From contig NZ_JACJOU010000031.1 of assembly GCF_014695725.1 (NCBI RefSeq), positions 1 to 64,000 on the forward strand: a stretch of DNA of 64,000 bases, in the 5' to 3' direction. Both the position numbers and the translations under genes were made by a program. The notes under the pieces are model-generated. The model was not told the DNA's origin and ran no database searches. It was given only the letters and a program-made list of their open reading frames with translations. The stretch comes from Microcoleus sp. FACHB-672. GTDB lineage: Bacteria > Cyanobacteriota > Cyanobacteriia > Cyanobacteriales > Oscillatoriaceae. Below are positions 34,964 through 43,053 of the stretch, in pieces. Position 1 is the stretch's first letter, and the number at the start of each line of letters is the position of its first letter.

Positions 34964-36184
34964 TTGGTATTACGGGTTGCTATTGTTGGATCTGGGCCAG
35001 CGGGTTCCTCTGCCGCTGAAACGCTTGCAAAAGCTGGGATTGAAACTTATCTATTTGAGCGCAAGCTAGACAATGCCAAGCCCTGCGGCGGTGCGATTCC
35101 GCTGTGTATGGTGAGTGAGTTTGACCTGCCGCCGCATATCATTGACCGGCGGGTGAGAAAAATGAAGATGATCTCACCATCAAATATAGAGGTCGATATC
35201 AACATTGAAAAAGAAGAAGAATATATCGGGATGTGCCGGCGCGAAATCATGGATGGATTTATGCGCGATCGGGCTGCCACTTTAGGGGCAAAACTGATCA
35301 ACGGTACGGTTCATAAACTTGATATCCCCACTAACAATACCGATCCCTATACCCTGCACTATGCCGATCACTCGGATGGTAGCTTGGAAGGGACAATGAA
35401 ATCCCTGAAAGCGGATCTTGTCATCGGCGCTGATGGGGCAAATTCCCGTGTTGCCAAGGCCATCGATGCTGGAGATTATAACTATGCGATCGCGTTCCAA
35501 GAGCGCATTCGCCTTCCAGATCACATGATGGACTACTACCAAGATCGGGCGGAAATGTATGTGGGGAACGATGTCTCCCCCGACTTTTACGCTTGGGTGT
35601 TCCCCAAATACGACCACGTCGCCGTTGGCACCGGCACGATGAAAGTTAACCAAGCTCAAATTAAAAAGCTACAAGCCGGTATTCGCGCCCGCGCCGCCCA
35701 TCGCCTTGTCGGTGGTGAAATCATCAAGGTGGAAGCTCACCCCATCCCTGAACATCCCCGTCCTCGTCGCGTCCGGGGTCGCGTAGCCCTCGTTGGCGAT
35801 GCTGCCGGTACGGTGACCAAGTCTTCGGGCGAAGGCATTTATTTTGCCGCCAAGTCTGCCCGGATGTGTGCTGAAACCATTGTGGAAGCTTCCAACGGTG
35901 GCACTCGCATTCCGACGGAAGACGATCTCAAGCAGTACCTGAAGCGGTGGGATAAGAAGTACGGACTCACCTACAAGGTGCTCGACATTCTGCAAACCGT
36001 CTTTTATCGTTCTGACGCCACCCGCGAAGCATTCGTGGAAATGTGCGCTGATCGCGATGTGCAGAAGATGACGTTTGATAGCTATTTGTACAAAACGGTG
36101 GTGCCGGCTAACCCTCTGATTCAGATGAAAATTACTGCCAAGACCATTGGTAGCTTACTCCGGGGTAATGCTCTCGCTCCCTAG
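34964..36184 (+). CDS. chlP: Geranylgeranyl reductase ChlP
   Basis: A 406-residue NADPH-dependent flavoprotein that reduces geranylgeranyl diphosphate or geranylgeranyl-chlorophyllide to the phytyl form for chlorophyll a and tocopherol. FAD-binding motifs are VGSGPAGSSAAE near the N-terminus and GDAAGTVTKSSGEG at ~275; the conserved KPCGGAIP loop is at ~39-46. Length and sequence are full-length for the cyanobacterial family. It starts with TTG, with GGGAG eight nt upstream; the reading MVLRVAIVGSG directly gives the family N-terminus and no ATG is available. A strong hairpin terminator follows at 36219. Confidence 0.95.
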   Translation: MVLRVAIVGSGPAGSSAAETLAKAGIETYLFERKLDNAKPCGGAIPLCMVSEFDLPPHIIDRRVRKMKMISPSNIEVDINIEKEEEYIGMCRREIMDGFMRDRAATLGAKLINGTVHKLDIPTNNTDPYTLHYADHSDGSLEGTMKSLKADLVIGADGANSRVAKAIDAGDYNYAIAFQERIRLPDHMMDYYQDRAEMYVGNDVSPDFYAWVFPKYDHVAVGTGTMKVNQAQIKKLQAGIRARAAHRLVGGEIIKVEAHPIPEHPRPRRVRGRVALVGDAAGTVTKSSGEGIYFAAKSARMCAETIVEASNGGTRIPTEDDLKQYLKRWDKKYGLTYKVLDILQTVFYRSDATREAFVEMCADRDVQKMTFDSYLYKTVVPANPLIQMKITAKTIGSLLRGNALAP

Positions 36185-36218
36185 AAGAACCTGCTCGTTT
36201 ACAATGCCGTTTTATTGG

Positions 36219-36262
36219 GCCAGCGCTTAGATATTTTCAGATATCTAAGGCTGGCTTTTTCA
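36219..36262 (+). terminator. Rho-independent terminator of chlP
   Basis: GCCAGCGCTTAGATAT pairs with ATATCTAAGGCTGGC (small internal mismatch) around a 6-nt loop and is followed by TTTTTC. Confidence 0.85.
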
Positions 36263-36422
36263 ATAGAGGAAAAATTACTACTCCCTAGCGATAGAACTCG
36301 GGGTATCTCCTGAGCTTTCATTAAAAATTCTGTACAGATAGGGGAAAGATCAGTGTATTTGCTAATTAAAAAATTGTTTATAAATCTATAAATTGATAGC
36401 ATTCTCTCAAGGATGCTTATTT

Positions 36423-37178
36423 GTGCGACAACTTAGCTGGCTAGATCACTTATCATCTATGGCGACTCTGGCCGCTACGGCACTCCTTGCCACAGCCAGT
36501 CCAGCCCAAGCTTTCAGCTTCACCGGCACCTCATGTGGTGAATGGGCGATGCCGGCCCTGCCATCTCAGAGTACGCTTCTTTCCAACCAAGATAGCGGGA
36601 TCAGCAATCATCTGGAATGGGGCCAAACTGCTTACTGTACGAACTGCACCCCATTTAAAAATTATGTTCAGTATGACGGAGTCAGTTTTAATGTTAGTAC
36701 AAATACCCTGTTTAATCTTGGGAATTTAACCTACCGAAATGGCTCAACTTGGGACGGTTTTAACGGCGACTTTCCGCTTCATGTTAGTTTGTCTCTAAGC
36801 TATCCGTTTACTCAAACCCAGACGTTTGACTTTGCATTTAACATTCTCAACACACCCAATGTGACCGGCGATTCCGTTGAGGATGGTGATAAGCTGCGTT
36901 TTGCGAGTGCCGGTTTATCGGGTCAAACCTTTAACTATGCCGGTGTGGATTACACGCTGAAACTGAGTGGCTTTTCTACCGATGGCGGCAAGACTATTTT
37001 AAGTGAATTCAACTCTCCTGAAGGCAGCGCAGCCAACGCATCTTTATACGGACAAATTACTGCTGTTCTACCGGCTGACACCACTTCTGTGCCAGAACCG
37101 GCAAGTGGAGTTGGGCTGACTCTGTTGGGGGTTTATTTGACTGTGCGCCGCCGCGCTAAAAATAAGTTGGCCGATTGA
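36423..37178 (+). CDS. PEP-CTERM, choice-of-anchor K-like exported protein
   Basis: A ~251-residue exported protein with an N-terminal signal peptide (SSMATLAATALLATASPAQA, then FSF). The body begins FTGTSCGEW and resembles the choice-of-anchor K domain of cyanobacterial exported proteins. The C-terminal PEP-CTERM sorting tail has VPEPAS, a hydrophobic helix (GVGLTLLGVYLTV) and a basic RRRAKNK end, predicted to be processed by an exosortase and linked to surface/EPS. The GTG at 36423 is preferred because AAGGA lies 9 nt upstream and the signal peptide then has normal length; a TTG at 36393 would add ten residues. The first domain contains four Cys that may form disulfides. Function unknown. 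Confidence 0.8.
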   Translation: MRQLSWLDHLSSMATLAATALLATASPAQAFSFTGTSCGEWAMPALPSQSTLLSNQDSGISNHLEWGQTAYCTNCTPFKNYVQYDGVSFNVSTNTLFNLGNLTYRNGSTWDGFNGDFPLHVSLSLSYPFTQTQTFDFAFNILNTPNVTGDSVEDGDKLRFASAGLSGQTFNYAGVDYTLKLSGFSTDGGKTILSEFNSPEGSAANASLYGQITAVLPADTTSVPEPASGVGLTLLGVYLTVRRRAKNKLAD

Positions 37179-37271
37179 ATTGATTCGCAAAAAAAGAAAA
37201 CGGCAAGATAAAGTTATTTCCGCCGGCAAGACGATAGGGGCGGTTCTAAAAATTTAAATCCAAATAATATA

Positions 37272-37312
37272 AGCCGGCACTCTGTGGCTCGAAGTAACAA
37301 AGAATGCCGGCT
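37272..37312. terminator. Bidirectional hairpin between PEP-CTERM gene and rpaA
   Basis: AGCCGGCA and TGCCGGCT are perfect 8-bp arms, extended inward by a few pairs (CTCT/AGAA region). They sit between two convergent genes with an AT-rich flank on each side. Confidence 0.65.
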
Positions 37313-37334
37313 AACAGATATTTTAAAGAGCGGT

Positions 37335-38111
37335 TTAAGACTCTTGTATAGGCTTAGCTTCTTGATCTACCACACTTGCCAGTTCGCCAAAGTCCATAGT
37401 CGGCCCATTGCTGGGCAACTCTAAACAGTAGCCGGCACCATAGACGGTTTTAATGTAACGGGGATGGCGCGGATCAGGTTCCAGTTTGGTTCTTAAGTGT
37501 CTCACGTGCACCCGGATAGTTTCGATATCATCGTCTGGATCGTAACCCCAGACTTCCTTAAGAATTTCGCTGGGCGAGACCGTTTGGCCATGACGCTGTA
37601 GTAAGCAGTGCAGGAGTTCAAACTCCAGATGAGTCAGCTTCACGGTTTGATCGAACCAGATCGCCTCAAAGCGTTCTGGTACAAGGGTTAAAGGGCCATA
37701 ATTGAGGATTTCAGCGTGTTTGGCCGCTTGGGGAATGCGGTCTGTACGGCGCAGCAAAGCCCGCACTCGTGCCAGCATTTCCTCAACTTCAAAGGGTTTA
37801 GTCAGGTAATCGTCGGCACCGGCATTGAAGCCTTCCACCTTATCCTGAGTTTGACCTAAAGCCGTCAGCATTAGCACAGGAATGTCTGAAGTGCGTTCAT
37901 CTCGACGGAGACGTTGGCATACCGTAAATCCATCTACCCTAGGCAGCATCAAATCCAGCATGATTAAATCTGGAATCAGTTGCAAGGCTAGGGCTTGACC
38001 TTTGATGCCATCTTCGGCTTGGCTGACTTCATAGCCGGCCATTTCCAGGTTGACAGCCACAAGTTCTGAGATTGCTGGGTCGTCGTCGATGACAAGTATC
38101 CGGGGCATCAT
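37335..38111 (-). CDS. rpaA: Circadian output response regulator RpaA
   Basis: A 258-residue OmpR/PhoB-family regulator. The receiver domain has D10/D11, phosphoacceptor D53 in [11 protein letters not shown] and a KPFE lysine. The DNA-binding winged helix (~140-235) includes [20 protein letters not shown] and [23 protein letters not shown] in pieces. The sequence is characteristic of cyanobacterial RpaA rather than RpaB ([23 protein letters not shown]). RpaA is phosphorylated by SasA under KaiC control and drives dusk-phased genes (established in Synechococcus). The C-terminal ~20 residues ([11 protein letters not shown]) are variable. The gene is monocistronic between trpA (270 bp away, same strand) and a convergent gene. 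Confidence 0.93.
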   Translation of the reverse strand: MMPRILVIDDDPAISELVAVNLEMAGYEVSQAEDGIKGQALALQLIPDLIMLDLMLPRVDGFTVCQRLRRDERTSDIPVLMLTALGQTQDKVEGFNAGADDYLTKPFEVEEMLARVRALLRRTDRIPQAAKHAEILNYGPLTLVPERFEAIWFDQTVKLTHLEFELLHCLLQRHGQTVSPSEILKEVWGYDPDDDIETIRVHVRHLRTKLEPDPRHPRYIKTVYGAGYCLELPSNGPTMDFGELASVVDQEAKPIQES

Positions 38112-38381
38112 TAAAAATTTTAACTACTGTGTTTCTTTTAAGGTTCAATAAGAACCGTTAAGAGGATACAAAGATTCCTGTACAGATTATAAGCAGATTC
38201 TTAAGTCTTTCCAAAAAATTCAAGGTTTTACTTGAAACTGAATTATAAGGCTCGGCAGGCAAATGGCACAAACCACTGCGGTTGTGCGCCGGCACAGTGA
38301 TGCCTAGCTGGCAATGATTTGCACTTTTATTTTGACTTGGCTATCTTCAAGGGGACAATTTGCGCCGGCAGCGATTGCACT

Positions 38382-39182
38382 CTAGGCAGTTGTGATAGCG
38401 GTCTTGAGACTCTGACAAAATGCTTCTATGGCCTGCAATCCTTCGGCTGGCGGGCAATCTGCTAAGCGTTTAACAAAGGCACTGCCCACGATGACGGCAT
38501 CTGCACCCCAATCTTTGACCTGACGGGCCTGTTCTGGCCCGGAGATGCCAAAACCGATGCCGATGGGTTTGTCGGTGACTTCCTGCATCTGGTGGAGTAA
38601 ATCTTGAACACGAGATTGCAATTCAGTTCGCACGCCGGTAACGCCGGTGACACTAACCAGATAAATAAATCCTTGGGATTGACGGGCGATCGCTTCAATC
38701 CGCTCTTGTGGCGTGGTGGGCGCGACGAGTAAAATCAACTCGATAGAATATTTCGCTGCCGGTTTTAAGAGAATCTCAGCCTCTTCCAAGGGCAAATCCG
38801 GGACAACTAATCCCCGGACGCCGGCTTGACTAATTTGCTGCAAGAATTTATCAACACCCCGGTACAAAATTGGGTTGTAGTAGGCAAATAAAATAATTGG
38901 GGCTTGTAGGGTGGGGCTGACATGGGCAACCATTTCCAACACCTGTTCCAAGCGGGTTCCGCGTTGCAGGGCGCGGGTGGCGGCAGCTTGAATCACCGGC
39001 CCATCTGCGAGGGGATCTGAGTAGGGGACACCGAGTTCGATTAAATCAGCGCCGGCGCGATCTAAAATCCGCAAGGCTTCAGCTGTTGTTTCTAAGTCTG
39101 GATCGCCGGCTGTAATAAATGGAATTAAGGCACATTGGCCGCGTTCACGCAGAGATTTAAAGCAATCAGATACAGAAGTCAT
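38382..39182 (-). CDS. trpA: Tryptophan synthase alpha chain
   Basis: A 266-residue TIM-barrel enzyme that cleaves indole-3-glycerol phosphate to indole and glyceraldehyde 3-phosphate and channels indole to TrpB. Catalytic Glu49 ([11 protein letters not shown]) and Asp60 (PLADGP) align exactly with the Salmonella numbering. Other family motifs are [33 protein letters not shown] and [12 protein letters not shown]. It is full length, cytosolic, and starts with ATG. trpB is not adjacent, as is usual in cyanobacteria, and downstream on the same strand comes rpaA. Confidence 0.96.
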   Translation of the reverse strand: MTSVSDCFKSLRERGQCALIPFITAGDPDLETTAEALRILDRAGADLIELGVPYSDPLADGPVIQAAATRALQRGTRLEQVLEMVAHVSPTLQAPIILFAYYNPILYRGVDKFLQQISQAGVRGLVVPDLPLEEAEILLKPAAKYSIELILLVAPTTPQERIEAIARQSQGFIYLVSVTGVTGVRTELQSRVQDLLHQMQEVTDKPIGIGFGISGPEQARQVKDWGADAVIVGSAFVKRLADCPPAEGLQAIEAFCQSLKTAITTA

Positions 39183-39306
39183 CTTTGTCAGTTGTCAGTT
39201 GTCAGGGCCGGCTTATATCGTAAACCCACCCGTGCAAGGATAAGTGACTGATGGATAATTATTTGCAGTTGAGCATTTGTCACACAAAACTGTGAACAGC
39301 ACACGA

Positions 39307-39615
39307 TTATCCATTGCTTTTTTCCTGTTCAATCTCAGCTTGGATCTGTGCGAGTTCTTCGGGTGTCATTTCTTCTAAGCGCTTTTGGAAGACTGCGTCT
39401 TCGTAATCTTTGACCTGTTGGTTATAGGTCAGATTTTTAGTAAGGGCGCGAAATAAATAGGTCAATAGCCAGCCGATTAATCCACCCACTAAAAAGACTT
39501 GACTCCAGATGCCGGCTTCCAGACTATTTAAACCGGCTGCCTGCAAAATGAGATAAGCTAAGCCGCCGGCGGCAAAGATGCCGAAGCCAATTCCGATGAT
39601 ATCAATTCGTCGCAT
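39307..39615 (-). CDS. DUF3007 membrane protein
   Basis: A 102-residue cyanobacterial/plastid-lineage protein of the DUF3007 family. Two transmembrane helices (IGFGIFAAGGLAYLILQAA and VFLVGGLIGWLLTYLF) are followed by a charged cytoplasmic tail (DYEDAVFQKRLEEMTPEEL). In cyanobacteria it is commonly next to ndhL and trpA, the arrangement seen here, which suggests a thylakoid function possibly linked to NDH-1; no function is proven. Confidence 0.88.
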   Translation of the reverse strand: MRRIDIIGIGFGIFAAGGLAYLILQAAGLNSLEAGIWSQVFLVGGLIGWLLTYLFRALTKNLTYNQQVKDYEDAVFQKRLEEMTPEELAQIQAEIEQEKSNG

Positions 39616-39848
39616 TTAGCACTGTTTTCATTTGAAAAGTGAATCGTAAATATAAGGGGAGGAAGCAACTCACCGATTTTTAATACCTTTAAGCCGCATT
39701 TCTCGGCTGTAGTAGATTATCGTATTTTCGGCTTACGTCGGAAACTCAATTTCCTGTTACTCCCTTCCCGGAATCAGATTAACGATCGCCGTTGTTCTTT
39801 CTCCCTCTCTCCCCTTCATTTTTTAAGTTAGGAAGAAAGTCACACTTT

Positions 39849-40061
39849 TCAAACTTCTATCTGCCGGCGATGGGGCCGAAAGTTTAAAAATGGGCCGAGT
39901 AAGATTAACCCAGGGAAGAAAAAGAACACTAAGAAGTACATGAAAGCTCGCTCAAAGGAGCTTACCACGTGCCAGCGTTTTTGCAGGTAAATATAGAGAC
40001 CAAAAGGAACTACCACCAGGTAAGCTCCTGCCAAAATCAGATACAGTAGCGCAATCATCAT
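39849..40061 (-). CDS. ndhL: NAD(P)H-quinone oxidoreductase subunit L
   Basis: A 70-residue thylakoid membrane subunit of the cyanobacterial NDH-1 complex (cyclic electron flow, respiration and CO2 uptake). Two hydrophobic helices are visible ([21 protein letters not shown] and [17 protein letters not shown]), with the family motif [12 protein letters not shown] between them and a basic tail. The ATG at 40061 is preceded by GGGGGA at ~9 nt; the next codon is also ATG. Order ndhL-DUF3007-trpA on one strand suggests an operon. Confidence 0.93.
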   Translation of the reverse strand: MMIALLYLILAGAYLVVVPFGLYIYLQKRWHVVSSFERAFMYFLVFFFFPGLILLGPFLNFRPHRRQIEV

Positions 40062-40398
40062 GCTTTTTTCCCCCAGCTAAAACAACTGTACCAGCGAGCT
40101 TGGCGATGGGCAGAGTCCACGCCATCGCTGTCAGACACGCCATTGATCCAACGCGTGCCGGTGTTGCAGACTTCCTTATTTTACCGCCTAGGCAGTTGTA
40201 GAGCTTGTTTTTTTGCGACAAGAATGAGTTGAAGTGCTTATCTCGGCACCCAAAAATTCTCAGGTTGAGGGGGTGCCGGTGCTATGCACTTAAATTAGTT
40301 AACGTCAACCCGTTGCATAGATCGCCCAACTCGTGTTCAAATAATGAAGCAAGTCAGGTTTGTACTTTAGATAACACAAATCTAGAAGAAGCCGACTA
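40062..40398. other. 337-bp intergenic region between ndhL and trnL
   Basis: It contains the divergent promoters of ndhL and the split tRNA gene. No open frame with coding character was seen (the frame at 40205 lacks a ribosome site and recognisable sequence). Confidence 0.4.
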
Positions 40399-40704
40399 GG
40401 GGGCGTGGCGGAATGGTAGACGCTGCGGACTTAGAAAACTGAGCCTTGAAGGAGAAATCCCTCAAGTGACCGCTCTCAAATTCAGGGAAACCTAAAGCTG
40501 GCAACAGATAAGGCAATCCTGAGCCAAGCCAAAACGAGTAGCGATTTGGAAGGTGCAGAGACTCGACGGGAGCTACCCTAACGTAAAGCCGAGGGTAAAG
40601 GGAGAGTCCAATTCTCAAAGCCGATTGGCAGTAGCGAAAGCTGCAAGAGAATGAAAATCCGTTGACTATAAAAAGTCGTGTGGGTTCAAGTCCCTCCGCC
40701 CCCA
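40399..40704 (+). tRNA. trnL: tRNA-Leu(UAA), interrupted by group I intron
   Basis: The exons are 40399-40432 and 40654-40704. Joined, they give an 85-nt class II tRNA: acceptor GGGGGCG/CGCCCCC with discriminator A at 40704, anticodon loop CTTAAAA with anticodon UAA, a variable arm, and a T-loop GGTTCAAGTCC. CCA is not encoded. The intron interrupts the anticodon after its first base, the position conserved in cyanobacteria and plastids. TrnL(UAA) reads UUA/UUG codons. It is on the plus strand, divergent from ndhL. Confidence 0.97.
40433..40653 (+). ncRNA. Self-splicing group I intron in trnL(UAA)
   Basis: A 221-nt intron ending in the terminal G before AAAATCCG of the 3' exon. Conserved cyanobacterial trnL intron blocks are visible: GAGCCTTGAAGG near the 5' end, AATCCTGAGCCAAGCC (P/Q region), GGTGCAGAGACTCGACGGG (R/P7 region), AGAGTCCAATTCTCAAAGCC (S region) and GCAGTAGCGAAAGCTGC. 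No homing endonuclease is encoded. Catalysis of its own excision is established for the family. Confidence 0.95.
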
Positions 40705-40814
40705 TTACCCAATTAAATATTCTTGTATAGCGACAAATTAAGAGTTTTCGCTAACATAATCTTGTCATTGAGTAAGTGGGACAAATTTATGTCCTCGGTG
40801 CGCTAGGGTTAAGG

Positions 40815-40862
40815 ATGTTGTCGATGGCCCCATTAATGGCAGGTTGACGACATTTTTATTTT
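40815..40862. terminator. Hairpin terminator between trnL and the pentapeptide gene
   Basis: ATGTTGTC (40815-40822) pairs with GACGACAT (40846-40853; one G-U pair) and is followed by TTTTTATTTT. It lies ~110 bp after trnL and before the end of a convergent gene. Confidence 0.6.
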
Positions 40863-40901
40863 CCCCAAACACATTGCCCAGATTAAATTTGCTACAAAGC
40901 C

Positions 40902-42242
40902 TTACACATGGCGGTGCGAGAAAGAAGAATGGTTATCCACCGGCTTTAAATCTGCTTCGCTCAAAATCGCGCCATTGAACAGCGCGCCTTCCAAGTTTGC
41001 CCGCGTTAAATCTGCCTTTCTTAAATCAGCCCCTTTAAAATTAACGCCCCGTAAATCAGCTTTGGTTAAATCGGCTTCTCTCAAGTCAGCTTCACTCAAG
41101 TTTGCCTGATTTAAAAAAGCGCCGCTGAGATCCGCTTTTCTTAAATCCGCTCCCGTGAGATTGGCTCCTCTTAACTCTGCTCTCGTCATGTCTACTTCTC
41201 TAAGGTCAGCTTGCGTTAAATTAGCCCGATCTAAACAAGCTGAAACTAAATCGGCTCCTCTCATTTCTGCATCTTGCAAATTTGCTTTTTCTAAGTGGGC
41301 TTTCCTTAAGTTTGCTTTCGTGAAATCTACTCCCATCAAGTTAGCTTTACTGAAATTAGCCCCACTTAAATTAGCTCCACTCAAATCAGCACCGCTGAGA
41401 TCAATTTCACTTAAATTAACTTCAGCCAGCGACACGTTAGGCGCAATCCAATAAGCACCCGCCTCGGTCAGGTCAATTTCTTCAGAAAACCGAGTTTTAA
41501 TATCGTAGACAGCTTTTTGCAGGGTTGCGCCGGTTAAAACTGCGCCTCTGAGGTCGGCTCCACTTAGATTTGCTCTAAATAAATTGGCATTTTCTAGGTA
41601 AGCGCCCATCAATTTCGCCCCTCTCAGGTTCGCACCTCTAAGATCGGCTCGCTTTAGTGTTGATCCACTCAAATCTACGCCACTGAGATTGACTCCCGGT
41701 AAAGACACGTTGGCGTTAATGCAGTATGCGCCTCTTTCAACCGGATCGATATCTCTGGAAAAGCGAGTCCTGGCATCGTAAATTGCTCTTTCTAGGGTTG
41801 CGCCGGTTAAATCTGCCTCGCTGAGATCCGTTGCGCTCAAGTTTGCCCCGCTCAAGTTTGCCCCACTCAAGTTGGCTCCAATGATTTTGGCTTCTCTCAG
41901 GTTGGCCCCACTTAAGTCTGCTTTAGAAAAGTTGGTTCCGACTAAGGTACTGCCACTTAAGTTGACTCCTTTTAGGGTTGACTCATTAAGATTGGCCAAA
42001 TTCAAGCAGGCTTTCATCAAGTTGGCTCCATTCAGGTTCGCCTTACTTAAATCTGCATCAACCAAGTCTGTGTAACTGAGGTTGGCTTCACTCAAGTCTG
42101 TCCCGCTCAGATCGCTGCTTCTGAGGTTTGAACCTTTTAGGTTGGCACCACTGAGGTTTTCTTCCTTCAGGTTTGCCGGCAAGAGGTTGGCGGTATATAA
42201 ATCCTGGCTATTTAAATCTTTGTTATTCAATAACCCACTCAT
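40902..42242 (-). CDS. Pentapeptide-repeat protein
   Basis: A 446-residue protein made almost entirely of A(D/N)LXX pentapeptide repeats, predicted to fold as a right-handed quadrilateral beta-helix. Two non-repeat insertions of ~35 residues interrupt the solenoid: ATLERAIYDARTRFS with GAYCINANVS, and ATLQKAVYDIKTRFS with GAYWIAPNVS. They are clearly related, so the gene contains an internal duplication of a repeat-insert-repeat unit. No signal peptide or membrane segment. Function unknown; gyrase-protecting MfpA/Qnr proteins are half this length and lack the inserts, so that role is not supported. Confidence 0.85.
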   Translation of the reverse strand: MSGLLNNKDLNSQDLYTANLLPANLKEENLSGANLKGSNLRSSDLSGTDLSEANLSYTDLVDADLSKANLNGANLMKACLNLANLNESTLKGVNLSGSTLVGTNFSKADLSGANLREAKIIGANLSGANLSGANLSATDLSEADLTGATLERAIYDARTRFSRDIDPVERGAYCINANVSLPGVNLSGVDLSGSTLKRADLRGANLRGAKLMGAYLENANLFRANLSGADLRGAVLTGATLQKAVYDIKTRFSEEIDLTEAGAYWIAPNVSLAEVNLSEIDLSGADLSGANLSGANFSKANLMGVDFTKANLRKAHLEKANLQDAEMRGADLVSACLDRANLTQADLREVDMTRAELRGANLTGADLRKADLSGAFLNQANLSEADLREADLTKADLRGVNFKGADLRKADLTRANLEGALFNGAILSEADLKPVDNHSSFSHRHV

Positions 42243-43053
42243 CTTTTAGTTAGTAGTTGTGAGAATAATTCCGGGTAATCTGGGACTCAGTAATGACAAA
42301 TGTCTGGTGATAGAAAATACACGCCTTATGATATACAAATTCAACCTGTAAGTTTTTGGGAATAGGCCGGCATTAGGGGATTGGGGGATTTGGATCGGTT
42401 CGGTATGGAGTTCCATGTTGGACTGTTCGGTTGCCCCCTCTCTCCATTGTCACATCCCGAAAGATTTAGGAAGACTGCGTGCTTCTATTTTCATTCCCAA
42501 CAGCCGTTTCTAGTGCCGGCGCTCCCAAGACTTTAAAAAAATAACGATTTAACCGTCAAATAAATGGGTATGTTTGCACAAAAGCCGGCAAATTTGGCTA
42601 ACTAGATCGTAAAAAATATTGCGGAATATTTCTATCAATCTTAATCTAAGTTGATTTAGCAATTTTTACCAAGCTTACTATCAAATAACCCTGCGGCGAG
42701 GCTTGGCAATTGAGGCGCTCGATATAACTCTCTAGTCCGCGAGACAGAAAGCGAGTCAAGGCAAATAACAGATAGCCTGTCAGGTTGATAGACATTGGCA
42801 ATTTTAAAGTAATAAAGCCGCTGAGTGGTTTAGTAATGAGTGTGTTGGGTGATGGATTGCCGATAATATCTCCTTTTAGGCGAGTTCGGCCAGTTTGACA
42901 TCATCTACTAGGATGATTCCCTAACTAAATCCAAGATACAACACTGCCAGGATCGGCAGCTTGGAACTGTGCTGCCGGCTAGAAAGCTTCAAAGGCAGAA
43001 TGCCGGCATTCTAGCGCTACAGTGTTAATGCGGCAATCATCAAAAACTCAATC
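42243..43053. other. 811-bp intergenic region, possible decayed gene
   Basis: No intact long gene. The minus strand between ~42646 and ~43000 shows coding-like fragments in more than one frame (e.g. GIILVDDVKLAEL before a stop, then the open stretch leading to the small frame at 42646-42795), which looks like the end of a decayed gene. The promoter of the gene at 43054 must lie here but was not identified. Confidence 0.35.
42646..42795 (-). CDS. Hypothetical 49-residue open frame
   Basis: From the ATG at 42795 the frame encodes MSINLTGYLLFALTRFLSRG and continues with a polar middle (ESYIERLNCQASPQG) and a second hydrophobic stretch to the stop at 42646. The same frame is open upstream without another ATG for ~30 codons. 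Composition is protein-like, but there is no Shine-Dalgarno and no recognised family. It could be a small membrane peptide or the remnant of a larger gene. Confidence 0.25.
   Translation of the reverse strand: MSINLTGYLLFALTRFLSRGLESYIERLNCQASPQGYLIVSLVKIAKST

Noticed and set aside
40382-40705. 107-residue minus-strand open frame
   Set aside because: It lies exactly over the split tRNA-Leu gene and its intron.
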